The notes under the pieces are model-generated. The model did not search any database. It saw only the letters and a program-made list of their open reading frames with translations, and had not been told where the DNA came from. From Symsagittifera roscoffensis (Eukaryota; Xenacoelomorpha; Acoela; Convolutidae), in assembly GCF_963678635.1 (NCBI RefSeq), contig NC_087065.1, positions 62,646,754 to 62,710,753 of the forward strand: a DNA stretch of 64,000 nucleotides, given 5' to 3'. Position numbers and translations under genes: made by a program. Numbering within the stretch: the first letter of the stretch is position 1; every line of letters begins with the position of its first letter. This document shows positions 48,052 through 57,209 of this stretch, piece after piece.

Positions 48052-49772
48052 ATCATGCAGAGACTATCCTGATTGTCGCTGCTCTCGTCCGAGTCCTCAT
48101 CCCATTTTTCACACTCCCCGGACAAATTTCCTCCTTCAGTATCTTCTTCCTCCGTGGACGTGGACCACTCCCCGGACTCTTGACCTAGTCCCAGGTATTC
48201 AGCCTCTTCCTTGAACGCCACTTTCTTTTTCCTAACCCGAGGCTGTTCAAGTATGTCGTCCGGGATTTTTTCAACCAGTGACTGCACGACTTGCTTCCCA
48301 TCAGGGTAAGTCACCTTCGTGGTGTTTTCATCACTAACTATCCCGCTCTTTCGCAGTATTGTGACCTCTGGTTCCTCCTTACCCTTTTCTTGGATCACGG
48401 GCTTGTCATCTGCTAGTTTCTCGAGTAAACTCATTAAGTCATCGTCTATTTGTGCCTCTCCCGTCTCTACCTGGTTAAGATCATAGCCTTTTGCCTTGAG
48501 CGCCTCCCTCACAATCTTTGACTTGAGCATTATCCCTATCGGCATCCCTCGGTTCTTTTTCAAGATTGTTTTCTCCGGAGGTTCTTTTGGTAATTCGGTG
48601 TGATCTTCTATTGGTTTGCCTGATTTGTCCAACCATCTCGTGAGTGGAAGACTGTCGTACGTTTCCTTGTCCATGAAGGAGAAGCCATCCTTGATCTCAG
48701 GTCTATCTGCCTCCCTCTGTTCTTGTCTCTCGTAGAACTCCGTCTTCTTACTCAAGCTGTCAGCGTTTTGATGTTTGTCTCGTGTTCTATGCTCAATTAT
48801 CATGTTGTATCCATCCAGGTGAACTATCCACCTCCCAATGTAACTTTGGTCCATTGAGTACGTTTTCAGCCAGCTTAGTGCCCTGTTGTCGACTCGCAGC
48901 TTGAATGGCTCGCTGCCTAGGTATGCTCTATATTTCTCGACAAAGGTAACCACCGCGAACATCTCTGCTTTCGGTGCCCCGTACTTCATTTCCGTGAACT
49001 TAAGACTTTGCTCCCGTACGCTATTGGTCTCAAGACTGTTTTCCCGTTCCACTCTTGTTCCTGATGGAGAATTCCAGAAATCGCTACTACGGACGCATCC
49101 GTATTCAGCACGTACATCCCTTTCTCTGTTGGCATCCCTAGTACTGGTGCCTCGCACAACTCTTTTTTTATTCTCTGGAATGACTCTTCTGCTGCGTTGT
49201 TCCACGTGAACCTCTTGCCCTTGTGTCTCATTAACTGTTGCATCGGGTAAACCTTGTCTGCATAGCCTTTGATGAATTCTCTGTAGTAATTTGCAAAACC
49301 CAGGGAGCTCATCAATTGGTGTTCCGTTTTTTGGCGATTTCCAAGTTAATACTGCCTCTACTGCGTCTGGATCTGGCCTGATGCCGTGTCTGTCCACCAT
49401 CCTGCCCAAGTATTTTATCGAATCCTTGAGTATCTCGCACTTTGATGGTTTGCACTTTAGCCCCGACCTCTTCATACACGCAAACACCTCGTCAAGTCTC
49501 TCAATGTGGTCTTCCAGTGTGGATGTCACTATTACCACGTCATCCACATAGCACATTACCAGATTGCCGTACTTCTTCGTCACACCTATCAGCGCGTGTG
49601 CCATCAACCGCTGAAATGTGGCAGTGGCATTGCAAAGACCAAACGGCATCCGTTTCCATTGAAACAGACCCAACTCGCAGGCAAACCCTGTCTTGTCCCT
49701 GTCCTGCTTCCTGAGTGGTACCTGCCAGAAGGCCGAACCTAAATCAAGAGTCGTAAAAAATTTTTGCATCAC
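47859..49772 (-). CDS. pol: RT and RNase H, E2 (downstream duplicate)
   Basis: 637-codon frame. FTTLDLGSAFWQ, MPFGLCNATATFQRLM and MCYVDDVV (YVDD at residues 75-78) form the RT catalytic core. From about residue 155 to 262 the frame is wrong: the RT connection and first half of RNase H (NTDASVVAISGILHQ) lie in the 109-codon frame 48986-49315. It then returns to frame at KFTEMKYGAPKAEMFAVVTF, LRVDNRALSWLKTY and HQNADSLSKK. A long acidic spacer follows (SLLEKLADDK, SGEWSTSTEEEDTEGG). Confidence 0.88.
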   Translation of the reverse strand: MMQKFFTTLDLGSAFWQVPLRKQDRDKTGFACELGLFQWKRMPFGLCNATATFQRLMAHALIGVTKKYGNLVMCYVDDVVIVTSTLEDHIERLDEVFACMKRSGLKCKPSKCEILKDSIKYLGRMVDRHGIRPDPDAVEAVLTWKSPKNGTPIDELPGFCKLLQRIHQRLCRQGLPDATVNETQGQEVHVEQRSRRVIPENKKRVVRGTSTRDANRERDVRAEYGCVRSSDFWNSPSGTRVERENSLETNSVREQSLKFTEMKYGAPKAEMFAVVTFVEKYRAYLGSEPFKLRVDNRALSWLKTYSMDQSYIGRWIVHLDGYNMIIEHRTRDKHQNADSLSKKTEFYERQEQREADRPEIKDGFSFMDKETYDSLPLTRWLDKSGKPIEDHTELPKEPPEKTILKKNRGMPIGIMLKSKIVREALKAKGYDLNQVETGEAQIDDDLMSLLEKLADDKPVIQEKGKEEPEVTILRKSGIVSDENTTKVTYPDGKQVVQSLVEKIPDDILEQPRVRKKKVAFKEEAEYLGLGQESGEWSTSTEEEDTEGGNLSGECEKWDEDSDESSDNQDSLCMMWQKRRLDTATGNYKQIHPQERTTWTYRKYEEVKNLKELQFRGKHSGNYHATQMTEQIWYQKMI

Positions 49773-50676
49773 CTAACTTCGAGAGGCTCTCATCAATACT
49801 AGGTATGGGATAGCCATCCTTCACCGTGACGGAGTTCAGGTATCGAAAGTCACAACAAAACCTCAATTGGTCGCCTTTCTTTTTGGCCATCACTACTCCA
49901 CACGCCCACGGTGATTTGGATGGTTCTATCATATCATACTCTAGTAGCGTTTCGATCTCCTTTCTACTCGCATCCGATTTGTGTGGGGTCATGCGCCTCG
50001 CCCCCTCCCTGTGCGGTATTGCGTTTTCCTCAAGTTCTATTTCATGCTCAACGAAATTGCAGCACCCGATGTCTGCCTTATGTCTTGGAAAAACTTCTTC
50101 GTTCCGCTCTAGTACGTCCTTGATGGCTTCGAGCTGTTCGTCCGTGAACTTGCCCCTTAAGTGTTCAATATCCGGTAGGACCGGTTTATCACCCTGTATT
50201 TCGTCTAATGTGGGCCGTTCCGGGAAATTCGAACAGCTCGATAGTCCATCGTCCGTCTCTGACTTAAGTGACTTCACAAGACCTGATGAATCTTTTATTT
50301 TATTCAATCGTCTCAAGATACAAATTTTATCCCTATGGTTGGGACAATCAACCACTTCATTTTGTTTATGGTTTTCAGTCATTTTATAACGAGTTTTAAC
50401 AGGAAAAGCATATCCCAGTTTCCTCCCTCTCTGTATCGTGATTGGCATGTCAAGGGTTCTCAACAAGACACTCACGCAGAGGCCGCTCTTCGTAATCGAG
50501 AAGGATCTTCCTAAAACAGCAGCACTTTGACTATTTGGGTTTGGGACTACACATACCTGCTTGTTGTCACTTAGTTCATTGTAATTTTTCATTCGTAAGC
50601 TTACAATCGCCGCCTCGTGCGCCTTTAGCCTCACCCTCCTACTCAAGAATACCGGTGCTTTGGTATCATTTGCCAT
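49744..50676 (-). CDS. pol: Protease-RT linker and RT N-terminus, E2 (downstream duplicate)
   Basis: 310-codon frame with VFLSRRVRLKAHEAAIVSL, QVCVVPNPNSQSAAVLGRSF, SETDDGLSSCSNFPERPT, HKADIGCCNFVEHEI and the RT entry DMIEPSKSPWACGVVMAKKK, then LRFCCDFRYLNSVT. It stops at GDAKIFYDS, one base out of frame at an A5T6 run; the next frame starts two codons later with FFTTLDL. Confidence 0.85.
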   Translation of the reverse strand: MANDTKAPVFLSRRVRLKAHEAAIVSLRMKNYNELSDNKQVCVVPNPNSQSAAVLGRSFSITKSGLCVSVLLRTLDMPITIQRGRKLGYAFPVKTRYKMTENHKQNEVVDCPNHRDKICILRRLNKIKDSSGLVKSLKSETDDGLSSCSNFPERPTLDEIQGDKPVLPDIEHLRGKFTDEQLEAIKDVLERNEEVFPRHKADIGCCNFVEHEIELEENAIPHREGARRMTPHKSDASRKEIETLLEYDMIEPSKSPWACGVVMAKKKGDQLRFCCDFRYLNSVTVKDGYPIPSIDESLSKLGDAKIFYDS

Positions 50677-50684
50677 TATTAAAT

Positions 50685-52958
50685 TTACCGGTTTGATTGC
50701 GTACCCCGCAGGGCCCCCTTGTTTGCAGCTGACAACCGTATTCTCGAATCTATCAAGTCATCTTTGTCGAAGCCCATTCGTTCCCAAGTTTCGATTGGTA
50801 TGACGCTCAAGACTGCTCCCGTATCGAGTAACCCACGTAACTGAGTCTTTTTGCCACTTATGTCTAACACATGTCCTGTCACATCTGCCTCTGTCCCGAT
50901 GTGCATCGCATCTTCTTCAAGCATGGCGCAGTGTCCGATCGATCTCACTTTCAACTCTTCTCTCCCCACGTAGATTTGCCCAATTAAGTCTTCATCACAT
51001 GTTATCATTGTTTTGGTATAGATGTTGATTCCATCTATATTTAGCATCACTTCATGTGGACCATAAGCTTCTGTGTACCTGTTATCAACACGTACCGACT
51101 TGCTACCCCCTCTCGTGAGTAGTGCTCTCAACGCTCTAGAAGTCGTTTGTGGACTTATACAACTCAAGTAATCTGCGTACACATCAATGTGCATTTTTGT
51201 CTGGTCACTTGGTTCGCTTAAGTTTCTCGTTACTTCGTGGCCGCCTACAGTGATTATTGACATTATTCTTGCCCCAATCTTTGTTATGCCAAATGGCTTT
51301 CCTATAACCATTTTTACCGTGTTGCAATTTCCATTTTTTGTCGACCCCTCAGCAGCTTCTGGTATTGTCTGTGAGCAACTTAATGCTTCGTTCATCTTCT
51401 GTCTTTGGATTTCTTGCTTCAGTCGTTGTTCTATTTCTTTCGCTGCTAGGTCTTGTTTCACTTTGTTGATGGCCTCCGCTGCCGCCTTCTCATAATCTAT
51501 TTCTTGTGCGCTCTTCGCCGTGGCCTTTACTGCACTATTACATTGTGTTACAGCTTTCACTGTTTTCGTCGGTAGCTCCGCATTTGGTCTTTCTATGTCT
51601 TTCGTCTCAAATTCACCTTGTCTGTTTCTTTGGTTCTGCACTGCTGCTAGCGCCAACTTGTGTTTTGGATGACTCTGGTTCTTGACCGCTTCCCAAAACA
51701 ACGGACAGTCCATCCTGAAGTGCCCCTCTTGGTTGCAGAAGAAGCATCTTGCACCTAATTTGATGATCAAGCCACTATAGAACTCGTGTTCTTCCATCTG
51801 GCTCATATCTTCTTCATCGGGTGCATATCCCAAACTCTTCATGCCCTGTTTGTATGTCGTGCAATCCGCCACATGATGATCCGCCGACTGTCTATTCTGT
51901 CTCTCTACCAGCCCGTTGGTCTGAGGATGGTAAGTCGTTGAGTGTGCTTGAGCGATGTGTGACCTCTTCATTAATTCTTTAGTCAAGTCCCCCACAAAGG
52001 CCTTGCCGTTGTCTGACTGAAAAGTCATTGGACAACCATACCTCGATATCCAATGGGTTATCAAGTGGTCACAAGTCTTCTCTGCCAAAGCTGTTTGACA
52101 CGGCACCGCTTCTGCCAGCTTTGTGAATTGGTCAATTATAACCAGTATCTGGTTATACCCCGACTCCGTCATGCAGATCTTTTGATGGTCTATCTGCACC
52201 ACTTCATTAAATTCCGAGCTTTCCACCAATTTGAGTGGGAATTTCATCTTCCTTGGGTCTTTCACTTGAAGGCATGCCAAGCATGCATTCACCCACCTCT
52301 CGCAAGCTTTCCTCAATCCTGGCCAATCGAACCTGTGAAGTATTCTTTGTTGCACCTTGTCTATCCCCTGGTGCCCCATCTGATCGTGCGATCTGAACAG
52401 CACCTCTGTCTGATACAATTGTGGTAATATGATTAGGTTGTGCTTGTGTAATATCTTCTCCTCGTCTTTTCTCTTGCATGCTACCACCCCGTCAGCTGTG
52501 TGATAGAGTAAATCTTTCCTTTCTTTGTAGAACTGGCTCAGGATCTTGTAGCTGTCTTCTTCAAGTTCCCCTTTCTCGTTGGACCCGGTTCGGATCCATT
52601 TGGAGAGGTTACTTGTCATCTTGTCATTCTTTTGGGCTCTTATCAGGTCCGACAGCCTATATCTCGCCTTGACATGTTTCTTTAGTGCCATGATCTGTCC
52701 ATTCATTTCCCCAGGGTTGTGGATGTCGTCATTCAGCTTCACGCATATTATCCTCTTCACGATCTTCATATCATCTTCTGGCACCGGATTTGTTCTGACA
52801 TTTGAGTTGCATGATAGTTCCCTGAATGTTTTCCTCGAAACTGCAATTCTTTCAAGTTCTTCACCTCCTCGTACTTCCTGTACGTCCAAGTTGTACGTTC
52901 CTGAGGATGGATCTGTTTGTAATTCCCTGTCGCGGTGTCTAATCTTCTCTTCTGCCAC
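50685..52958 (-). CDS. pol: Chimeric frame: integrase fused to nucleocapsid and protease, E2
   Basis: 757-codon frame created by the tandem duplication. Residues 1-~356 are integrase, identical in layout to 46945-48051 (Asp and Glu triad complete). At the junction (51889) it passes into the second half of a CCHC knuckle (ADHHVADC), a second knuckle (CFFCNQEGHFRMDC), the protease region and GLLDTGAVLSVIPIETW with the active-site DTGA. It ends at LRGTQSNR after the 185-bp deletion. Such a fusion is not a functional polyprotein; it records the duplication event in frame. Confidence 0.88.
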   Translation of the reverse strand: MAEEKIRHRDRELQTDPSSGTYNLDVQEVRGGEELERIAVSRKTFRELSCNSNVRTNPVPEDDMKIVKRIICVKLNDDIHNPGEMNGQIMALKKHVKARYRLSDLIRAQKNDKMTSNLSKWIRTGSNEKGELEEDSYKILSQFYKERKDLLYHTADGVVACKRKDEEKILHKHNLIILPQLYQTEVLFRSHDQMGHQGIDKVQQRILHRFDWPGLRKACERWVNACLACLQVKDPRKMKFPLKLVESSEFNEVVQIDHQKICMTESGYNQILVIIDQFTKLAEAVPCQTALAEKTCDHLITHWISRYGCPMTFQSDNGKAFVGDLTKELMKRSHIAQAHSTTYHPQTNGLVERQNRQSADHHVADCTTYKQGMKSLGYAPDEEDMSQMEEHEFYSGLIIKLGARCFFCNQEGHFRMDCPLFWEAVKNQSHPKHKLALAAVQNQRNRQGEFETKDIERPNAELPTKTVKAVTQCNSAVKATAKSAQEIDYEKAAAEAINKVKQDLAAKEIEQRLKQEIQRQKMNEALSCSQTIPEAAEGSTKNGNCNTVKMVIGKPFGITKIGARIMSIITVGGHEVTRNLSEPSDQTKMHIDVYADYLSCISPQTTSRALRALLTRGGSKSVRVDNRYTEAYGPHEVMLNIDGINIYTKTMITCDEDLIGQIYVGREELKVRSIGHCAMLEEDAMHIGTEADVTGHVLDISGKKTQLRGLLDTGAVLSVIPIETWERMGFDKDDLIDSRIRLSAANKGALRGTQSNR

Positions 52959-54679
52959 ATCATGCAGAGACTATCCTGATTGTCGCTGCTCTCGTCCGAG
53001 TCCTCATCCCATTTTTCACACTCCCCGGACAAATTTCCTCCTTCAGTATCTTCTTCCTCCGTGGACGTGGACCACTCCCCGGACTCTTGACCTAGTCCCA
53101 GGTATTCAGCCTCTTCCTTGAACGCCACTTTCTTTTTCCTAACCCGAGGCTGTTCAAGTATGTCGTCCGGGATTTTTTCAACCAGTGACTGCACGACTTG
53201 CTTCCCTTCAGGGTTAGTCACCTTCGTGGTGTTTTCATCACTAACTATCCCGCTCTTTCGCAGTATTGTGACCTTTGGTTCCTCCTTACCCTTTTCTTGG
53301 ATCACGGGCTTGTCATCTGCTAGTTTCTCGAGTAAACTCATTAAGTCATCGTCTATTTGTGCCTCTCCCGTCTCTACCTGGTTAAGATCATAGCCTTTTG
53401 CCTTGAGCGTCTCCCTCACAATCTTTGACTTGAGCATTATCCCTATCGGCATCCCTCGGTTCTTTTTCAAGATTGTTTTCTCCGGAGGTTCTTTTGGTAA
53501 TTCGGTGTGATCTTCTATTGGTTTGCCTGATTTGTCCAACCATCTCGTGAGTGGAAGACTGTCGTACGTTTCCTTGTCCATGAAGGAGAAGCCATCCTTG
53601 ATCTCAGGTCTATCTGCCTCCCTCTGTTCTTGTCTCTCGTAGAACTCCGTCTTCTTACTCAAGCTGTCAGCGTTTTGATGTTTGTCTCGTGTTCTATGCT
53701 CAATTATCATGTTGTATCCATCCAGGTGAACTATCCACCTCCCAATGTAACTTTGGTCCATTGAGTACGTTTTCAGCCAGCTTAGTGCCCTGTTGTCGAC
53801 TCGCAGCTTGAATGGCTCGCTGCCTAGGTATGCTCTATATTTCTCGACAAAGGTAACCACCGCGAACATCTCTGCTTTCGGTGCCCCGTACTTCATTTCC
53901 GTGAACTTAAGACTTTGCTCCCGTACGCTATTGGTCTCAAGACTGTTTTCCCGTTCCACTCTTGTTCCTGATGGAGAATTCCAGAAATCGCTACTACGGA
54001 CGCATCCGTATTCAGCACGTACATCCCTTTCTCTGTTGGCATCCCTAGTACTGGTGCCTCGCACAACTCTTTTTTTATTCTCTGGAATGACTCTTCTGCT
54101 GCGTTGTTCCACGTGAACCTCTTGCCCTTGTGTCTCATTAACTGTTGCATCGGGTAAACCTTGTCTGCATAGCCTTTGATGAATTCTCTGTAGTAATTTG
54201 CAAAACCCAGGGAGCTCATCAATTGGTGTTCCGTTTTTTGGCGATTTCCAAGTTAATACTGCCTCTACTGCGTCTGGATCTGGCCTGATGCCGTGTCTGT
54301 CCACCATCCTGCCCAAGTATTTTATCGAATCCTTGAGTATCTCGCACTTTGATGGTTTGCACTTTAGCCCCGACCTCTTCATACACGCAAACACCTCGTC
54401 AAGTCTCTCAATGTGGTCTTCCAGTGTGGGTGTCACTATTACCACGTCATCCACATAGCACATTACCAGATTGCCGTACTTCTTCGTCACACCTATCAGC
54501 GCGTGTGCCATCAACCGCTGAAATGTGGCAGTGGCATTGCAAAGACCAAACGGCATCCGTTTCCATTGAAACAGACCCAACTCGCAGGCAAACCCTGTCT
54601 TGTCCCTGTCCTGCTTCCTGAGTGGTACCTGCCAGAAGGCCGAACCTAAATCAAGAGTCGTAAAAAAATTTTGCATCAC
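52766..54679 (-). CDS. pol: RT and RNase H, E2 (upstream duplicate)
   Basis: 637-codon frame almost identical to 47859-49772, with YVDD, the wrong-frame middle and the restored RNase H end. The correct middle frame is 53893-54222 (FANYYREFIKG, LNTDASVVAISG). A few substitutions separate the copies (for example KVTILRKSG against EVTILRKSG). Confidence 0.88.
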   Translation of the reverse strand: MMQNFFTTLDLGSAFWQVPLRKQDRDKTGFACELGLFQWKRMPFGLCNATATFQRLMAHALIGVTKKYGNLVMCYVDDVVIVTPTLEDHIERLDEVFACMKRSGLKCKPSKCEILKDSIKYLGRMVDRHGIRPDPDAVEAVLTWKSPKNGTPIDELPGFCKLLQRIHQRLCRQGLPDATVNETQGQEVHVEQRSRRVIPENKKRVVRGTSTRDANRERDVRAEYGCVRSSDFWNSPSGTRVERENSLETNSVREQSLKFTEMKYGAPKAEMFAVVTFVEKYRAYLGSEPFKLRVDNRALSWLKTYSMDQSYIGRWIVHLDGYNMIIEHRTRDKHQNADSLSKKTEFYERQEQREADRPEIKDGFSFMDKETYDSLPLTRWLDKSGKPIEDHTELPKEPPEKTILKKNRGMPIGIMLKSKIVRETLKAKGYDLNQVETGEAQIDDDLMSLLEKLADDKPVIQEKGKEEPKVTILRKSGIVSDENTTKVTNPEGKQVVQSLVEKIPDDILEQPRVRKKKVAFKEEAEYLGLGQESGEWSTSTEEEDTEGGNLSGECEKWDEDSDESSDNQDSLCMMWQKRRLDTATGNYKQIHPQERTTWTYRKYEEVKNLKELQFRGKHSGNYHATQMSEQIRCQKMI

Positions 54680-54899
54680 CTAACTTCGAGAGGCTCTCAT
54701 CAATCCTAGGTATGGGATAGCCATCCTTCACCGTGACGGAGTTCAGGTATCGAAAGTCACAACAAAACCTCAATTGGTCGCCTTTCTTTTTGGCCATCAC
54801 TACTCCACACGCCCACGGTGATTTGGATGGTTCTATCATATCATACTCTAGTAGCGTTTCGATCTCCTTTCTACACGCATCCGATTTGTGTGGGGTCAT
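54651..54899 (-). CDS. pol: RT N-terminus, E2 (upstream duplicate, short piece)
   Basis: 82 codons from MTPHKSDACRKEI through SPWACGVVMAKKK and LRFCCDFRYLN to GDAKFFYDS. It is cut off from the protease frame by a stop near 54955 (CATGCTAAAC on the plus strand, where the other copy has CATGCTCAAC) and from the RT frame by a homopolymer indel. Confidence 0.85.
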   Translation of the reverse strand: MTPHKSDACRKEIETLLEYDMIEPSKSPWACGVVMAKKKGDQLRFCCDFRYLNSVTVKDGYPIPRIDESLSKLGDAKFFYDS

Positions 54900-54953
54900 G
54901 CGCCTCGCCCCCTCCCTGTGCGGTATTGCGTTTTCCTCAAGTTCTATTTCATG

Positions 54954-56846
54954 CTAAACGAAATTGCAGCACCCGATGTCTGCCTTATGTCTTGAAAAAA
55001 CTTCTTCGTTCCGCTCTAGTACGTCCTTGATGGCTTCGAGCTGTTCGTCCGTGAACTTGCCCCCTAAGTGTTCAATATCCGGTAGGACCGGTTTATCACC
55101 CTGTATTTGGTCTAATGTGGGCCGTTCCGGGAAATTCGAACAGCTCGATAGTCCATCGTCCGTCTCTGACTTAAGTGACTTCACAAGACCTGATGAATCT
55201 TTTATTTTATTCAATCGTCTCAAGATACAAATTTTGTCCCTATGGTTGGGACAATCAACCACTTCATTTTGTTTATGGTTTTCAGTCATTTCATATCGAG
55301 TTTTAACAGGAAAAGCATATCCCAGTTTCCTCCCTCTCTGTATCGTGATTGGCATGTCAAGGGTATTCAACAAGACACTCACGCAGAGGCCGCTCTTCGT
55401 AATCGAGAAGGATCTACCTAAAACAGCAGCACTTTGACTATTTGGGTTTGGGACTACACAAACCTGCTTGTTGTCACTTAGTTCATTGTAATTTTTCATT
55501 CGTAAGCTTACAATCGCTGCCTCGTGCGCCTTTAGCCTCACCCTCCTACTCAAGAATACCGGTGCTTTGGTATCATTTGCCATTATTAAATTTACCGGTT
55601 TGATTGCGTACCTCCTATCCGGGTTCCGTATCCTGAACATTGCGTTGTTTAGATCAATCGCTACATCAAAGTTCCTGATGAAGTCTCTGCCTAAAATAAA
55701 TTGGTCAGACTCATCTAGGTTTTCCACCAAAAGAAAGATCATCCACAGGTTACGTTCCCCAAGATTTAGTGCTATTATCGGCGTTCTGCCCAGCACCCGC
55801 AGCGCCCCTTTGTTTGCAGCTGACAACCGTATTCTCGAGTCTATCAAATCATTTTTGTTGAAGCCCATTGGTTCCCAGGTTTCGATTGGTATGACACTGA
55901 AGACCGCTCCCGTATCGAGTAACCCACGTAACTGAGTCTTCTTGCCATTTATGTCGAGCACATGTGCTGATACATCCGCCTCTGTCCCGATGTGCATTGC
56001 ATCTTCCTCAAGCATGGCGCAGTGTCCAATCGATCTCACTTTCAACTCTTCTTTTCCTACGTACAATTGCCCTATTAGATCTTCATCACATGTTATCATT
56101 GTTTTCGTATAGATGTTGATCCCATCTATATTTAGCATCACCTCATGCGGACCATAAGCTTCTGTGTACCTGTTATCAACTCGGACTGACTTGCTACCCC
56201 CTCTCGTGAGTAGTGCCCTCAATGCTCTAATGGTCGTTTGTGGGCTTATACTACTCAAGTAATCTGCGTACACATCAATGTGCATTATTGTCTGGTCACT
56301 TGGTTCGCTCAAGTTTTTCGTTACCTCATGGCCGCCCACGGTGATTATTGACATTATTCTTGCCCCGATCTTTGTTATACCAAATGGCCTCCCCGTCACC
56401 ATCTTTACAGTGTTGCAGTTTCCATTTTTTGTTGACCCCGCTACAGCCTCTGGTATTGACTGCGAGCAACCTAATGCCTCGTTCATTTTCTGTCTTTCGA
56501 TCTCTTGCTTCAGTCGTTGTTCTATTTCTTTCGCCGCCAGGTCCTGTTTCACTTTATTGATAGCTTCCACCGCCCCCTTCTCATAATTTATCTCTAGGGC
56601 GTTCCTGGCCGTGGCCTCTATTGCACTATTAACTTGCGTTACAGCTTTCACTGTTTTCGTTGGCAGTTCCGCACTTGGTGTTTCTACGTTTTTCGTTTCA
56701 AATTCACCTTGTCTAATTCTCTGGTTCTGCACCGCTGCTAACGCCAACTTGTGTTTTGGATGACTCTGGTTCTTGAATGCCTCCCAGAACAACGGACAGT
56801 CCACCCTGAAGTGCCCCCTCTTGGTTGCAGAAGAAGTATCTTGCAC
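54954..56846 (-). CDS. gag-pol: Nucleocapsid end, protease and linker, E2 (upstream duplicate)
   Basis: 630-codon frame. It enters in the second zinc knuckle (GHFRVDC), runs through helical QDLAAKEIEQRLKQEIERQK, the beta-rich GINIYTKTMI and EELKVRSIGH region, GLLDTGAVFSVIP (Asp311) and DQFILGRDFIRNFDV (383-395), giving a complete retropepsin. It ends just inside RT at HKADIGCCNFV with a stop. This is the only intact protease in the window; E1 has a mutated second motif and the other E2 copy lacks it. Confidence 0.88.
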   Translation of the reverse strand: MQDTSSATKRGHFRVDCPLFWEAFKNQSHPKHKLALAAVQNQRIRQGEFETKNVETPSAELPTKTVKAVTQVNSAIEATARNALEINYEKGAVEAINKVKQDLAAKEIEQRLKQEIERQKMNEALGCSQSIPEAVAGSTKNGNCNTVKMVTGRPFGITKIGARIMSIITVGGHEVTKNLSEPSDQTIMHIDVYADYLSSISPQTTIRALRALLTRGGSKSVRVDNRYTEAYGPHEVMLNIDGINIYTKTMITCDEDLIGQLYVGKEELKVRSIGHCAMLEEDAMHIGTEADVSAHVLDINGKKTQLRGLLDTGAVFSVIPIETWEPMGFNKNDLIDSRIRLSAANKGALRVLGRTPIIALNLGERNLWMIFLLVENLDESDQFILGRDFIRNFDVAIDLNNAMFRIRNPDRRYAIKPVNLIMANDTKAPVFLSRRVRLKAHEAAIVSLRMKNYNELSDNKQVCVVPNPNSQSAAVLGRSFSITKSGLCVSVLLNTLDMPITIQRGRKLGYAFPVKTRYEMTENHKQNEVVDCPNHRDKICILRRLNKIKDSSGLVKSLKSETDDGLSSCSNFPERPTLDQIQGDKPVLPDIEHLGGKFTDEQLEAIKDVLERNEEVFSRHKADIGCCNFV

Positions 56847-56916
56847 CTATTTTGATGATCAAGCCACTATAGAACTCGTGTTCCTCCATCTGGCTCATAT
56901 CTTCCTCATCGGGTGC

Positions 56917-57198
56917 TTATTCCAAACTCTTCATGCCCTGCTTGTATGTTGTGCAATCCGCCACATGATGGTCAGCTGACCCGCAGTTCGCGCATGATCT
57001 AAGTTTGTCCATGTCATCTCTGGGCTTGTACCATGACGACCTTTGTGGTCGATTCCCCCCTTGCGTATACCTGTTATCTGAGCACGAGTATTTCTTGGGT
57101 TTCATTAGCATGTACTCTCTTGACTTCTGCCTCATCTCTTCTGGAGTTGGTGCACTGTCTTTCGACAATGTATAGTATGTTGCTAACATTGTTCTCAA
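56917..57198 (-). CDS. gag: Nucleocapsid first zinc knuckle, E2
   Basis: 93-codon frame with MLATYYTLSKD, REYMLMKPKKY, SSWYKPRDDMDK and the knuckle CANCGSADHHVADC. The second knuckle lies in frames 56713-56898 (ARYFFCNQEG) and 54954-56846, split by frameshifts. Confidence 0.85.
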   Translation of the reverse strand: MRTMLATYYTLSKDSAPTPEEMRQKSREYMLMKPKKYSCSDNRYTQGGNRPQRSSWYKPRDDMDKLRSCANCGSADHHVADCTTYKQGMKSLE

Positions 57199-57209
57199 GT
57201 CATCACTCT

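Larger units (their letters stand above)
46984..56980. repeat. 4.9-kb tandem duplication of NC-to-integrase, E2
   Basis: 46984-51888 repeats 51891-56980 at near-identity. The junction at 51889-51890 fuses the integrase DDE Glu region (NGLVERQN) to the nucleocapsid zinc knuckle (ADHHVADC). The left copy lacks about 185 bp (equivalent to about 55613-55797), which removes DQFILGRDF of the protease and shifts the frame. Both copies share the same frameshifts in RT and RNase H, so those breaks predate the duplication. Confidence 0.92.

Noticed and set aside
49757-49770. HIV-like TTTTTTA slippery site at the protease-RT junction
   Set aside because: The heptamer is in the wrong codon phase and the frame change needed is +1 rather than -1; a homopolymer indel explains it better.
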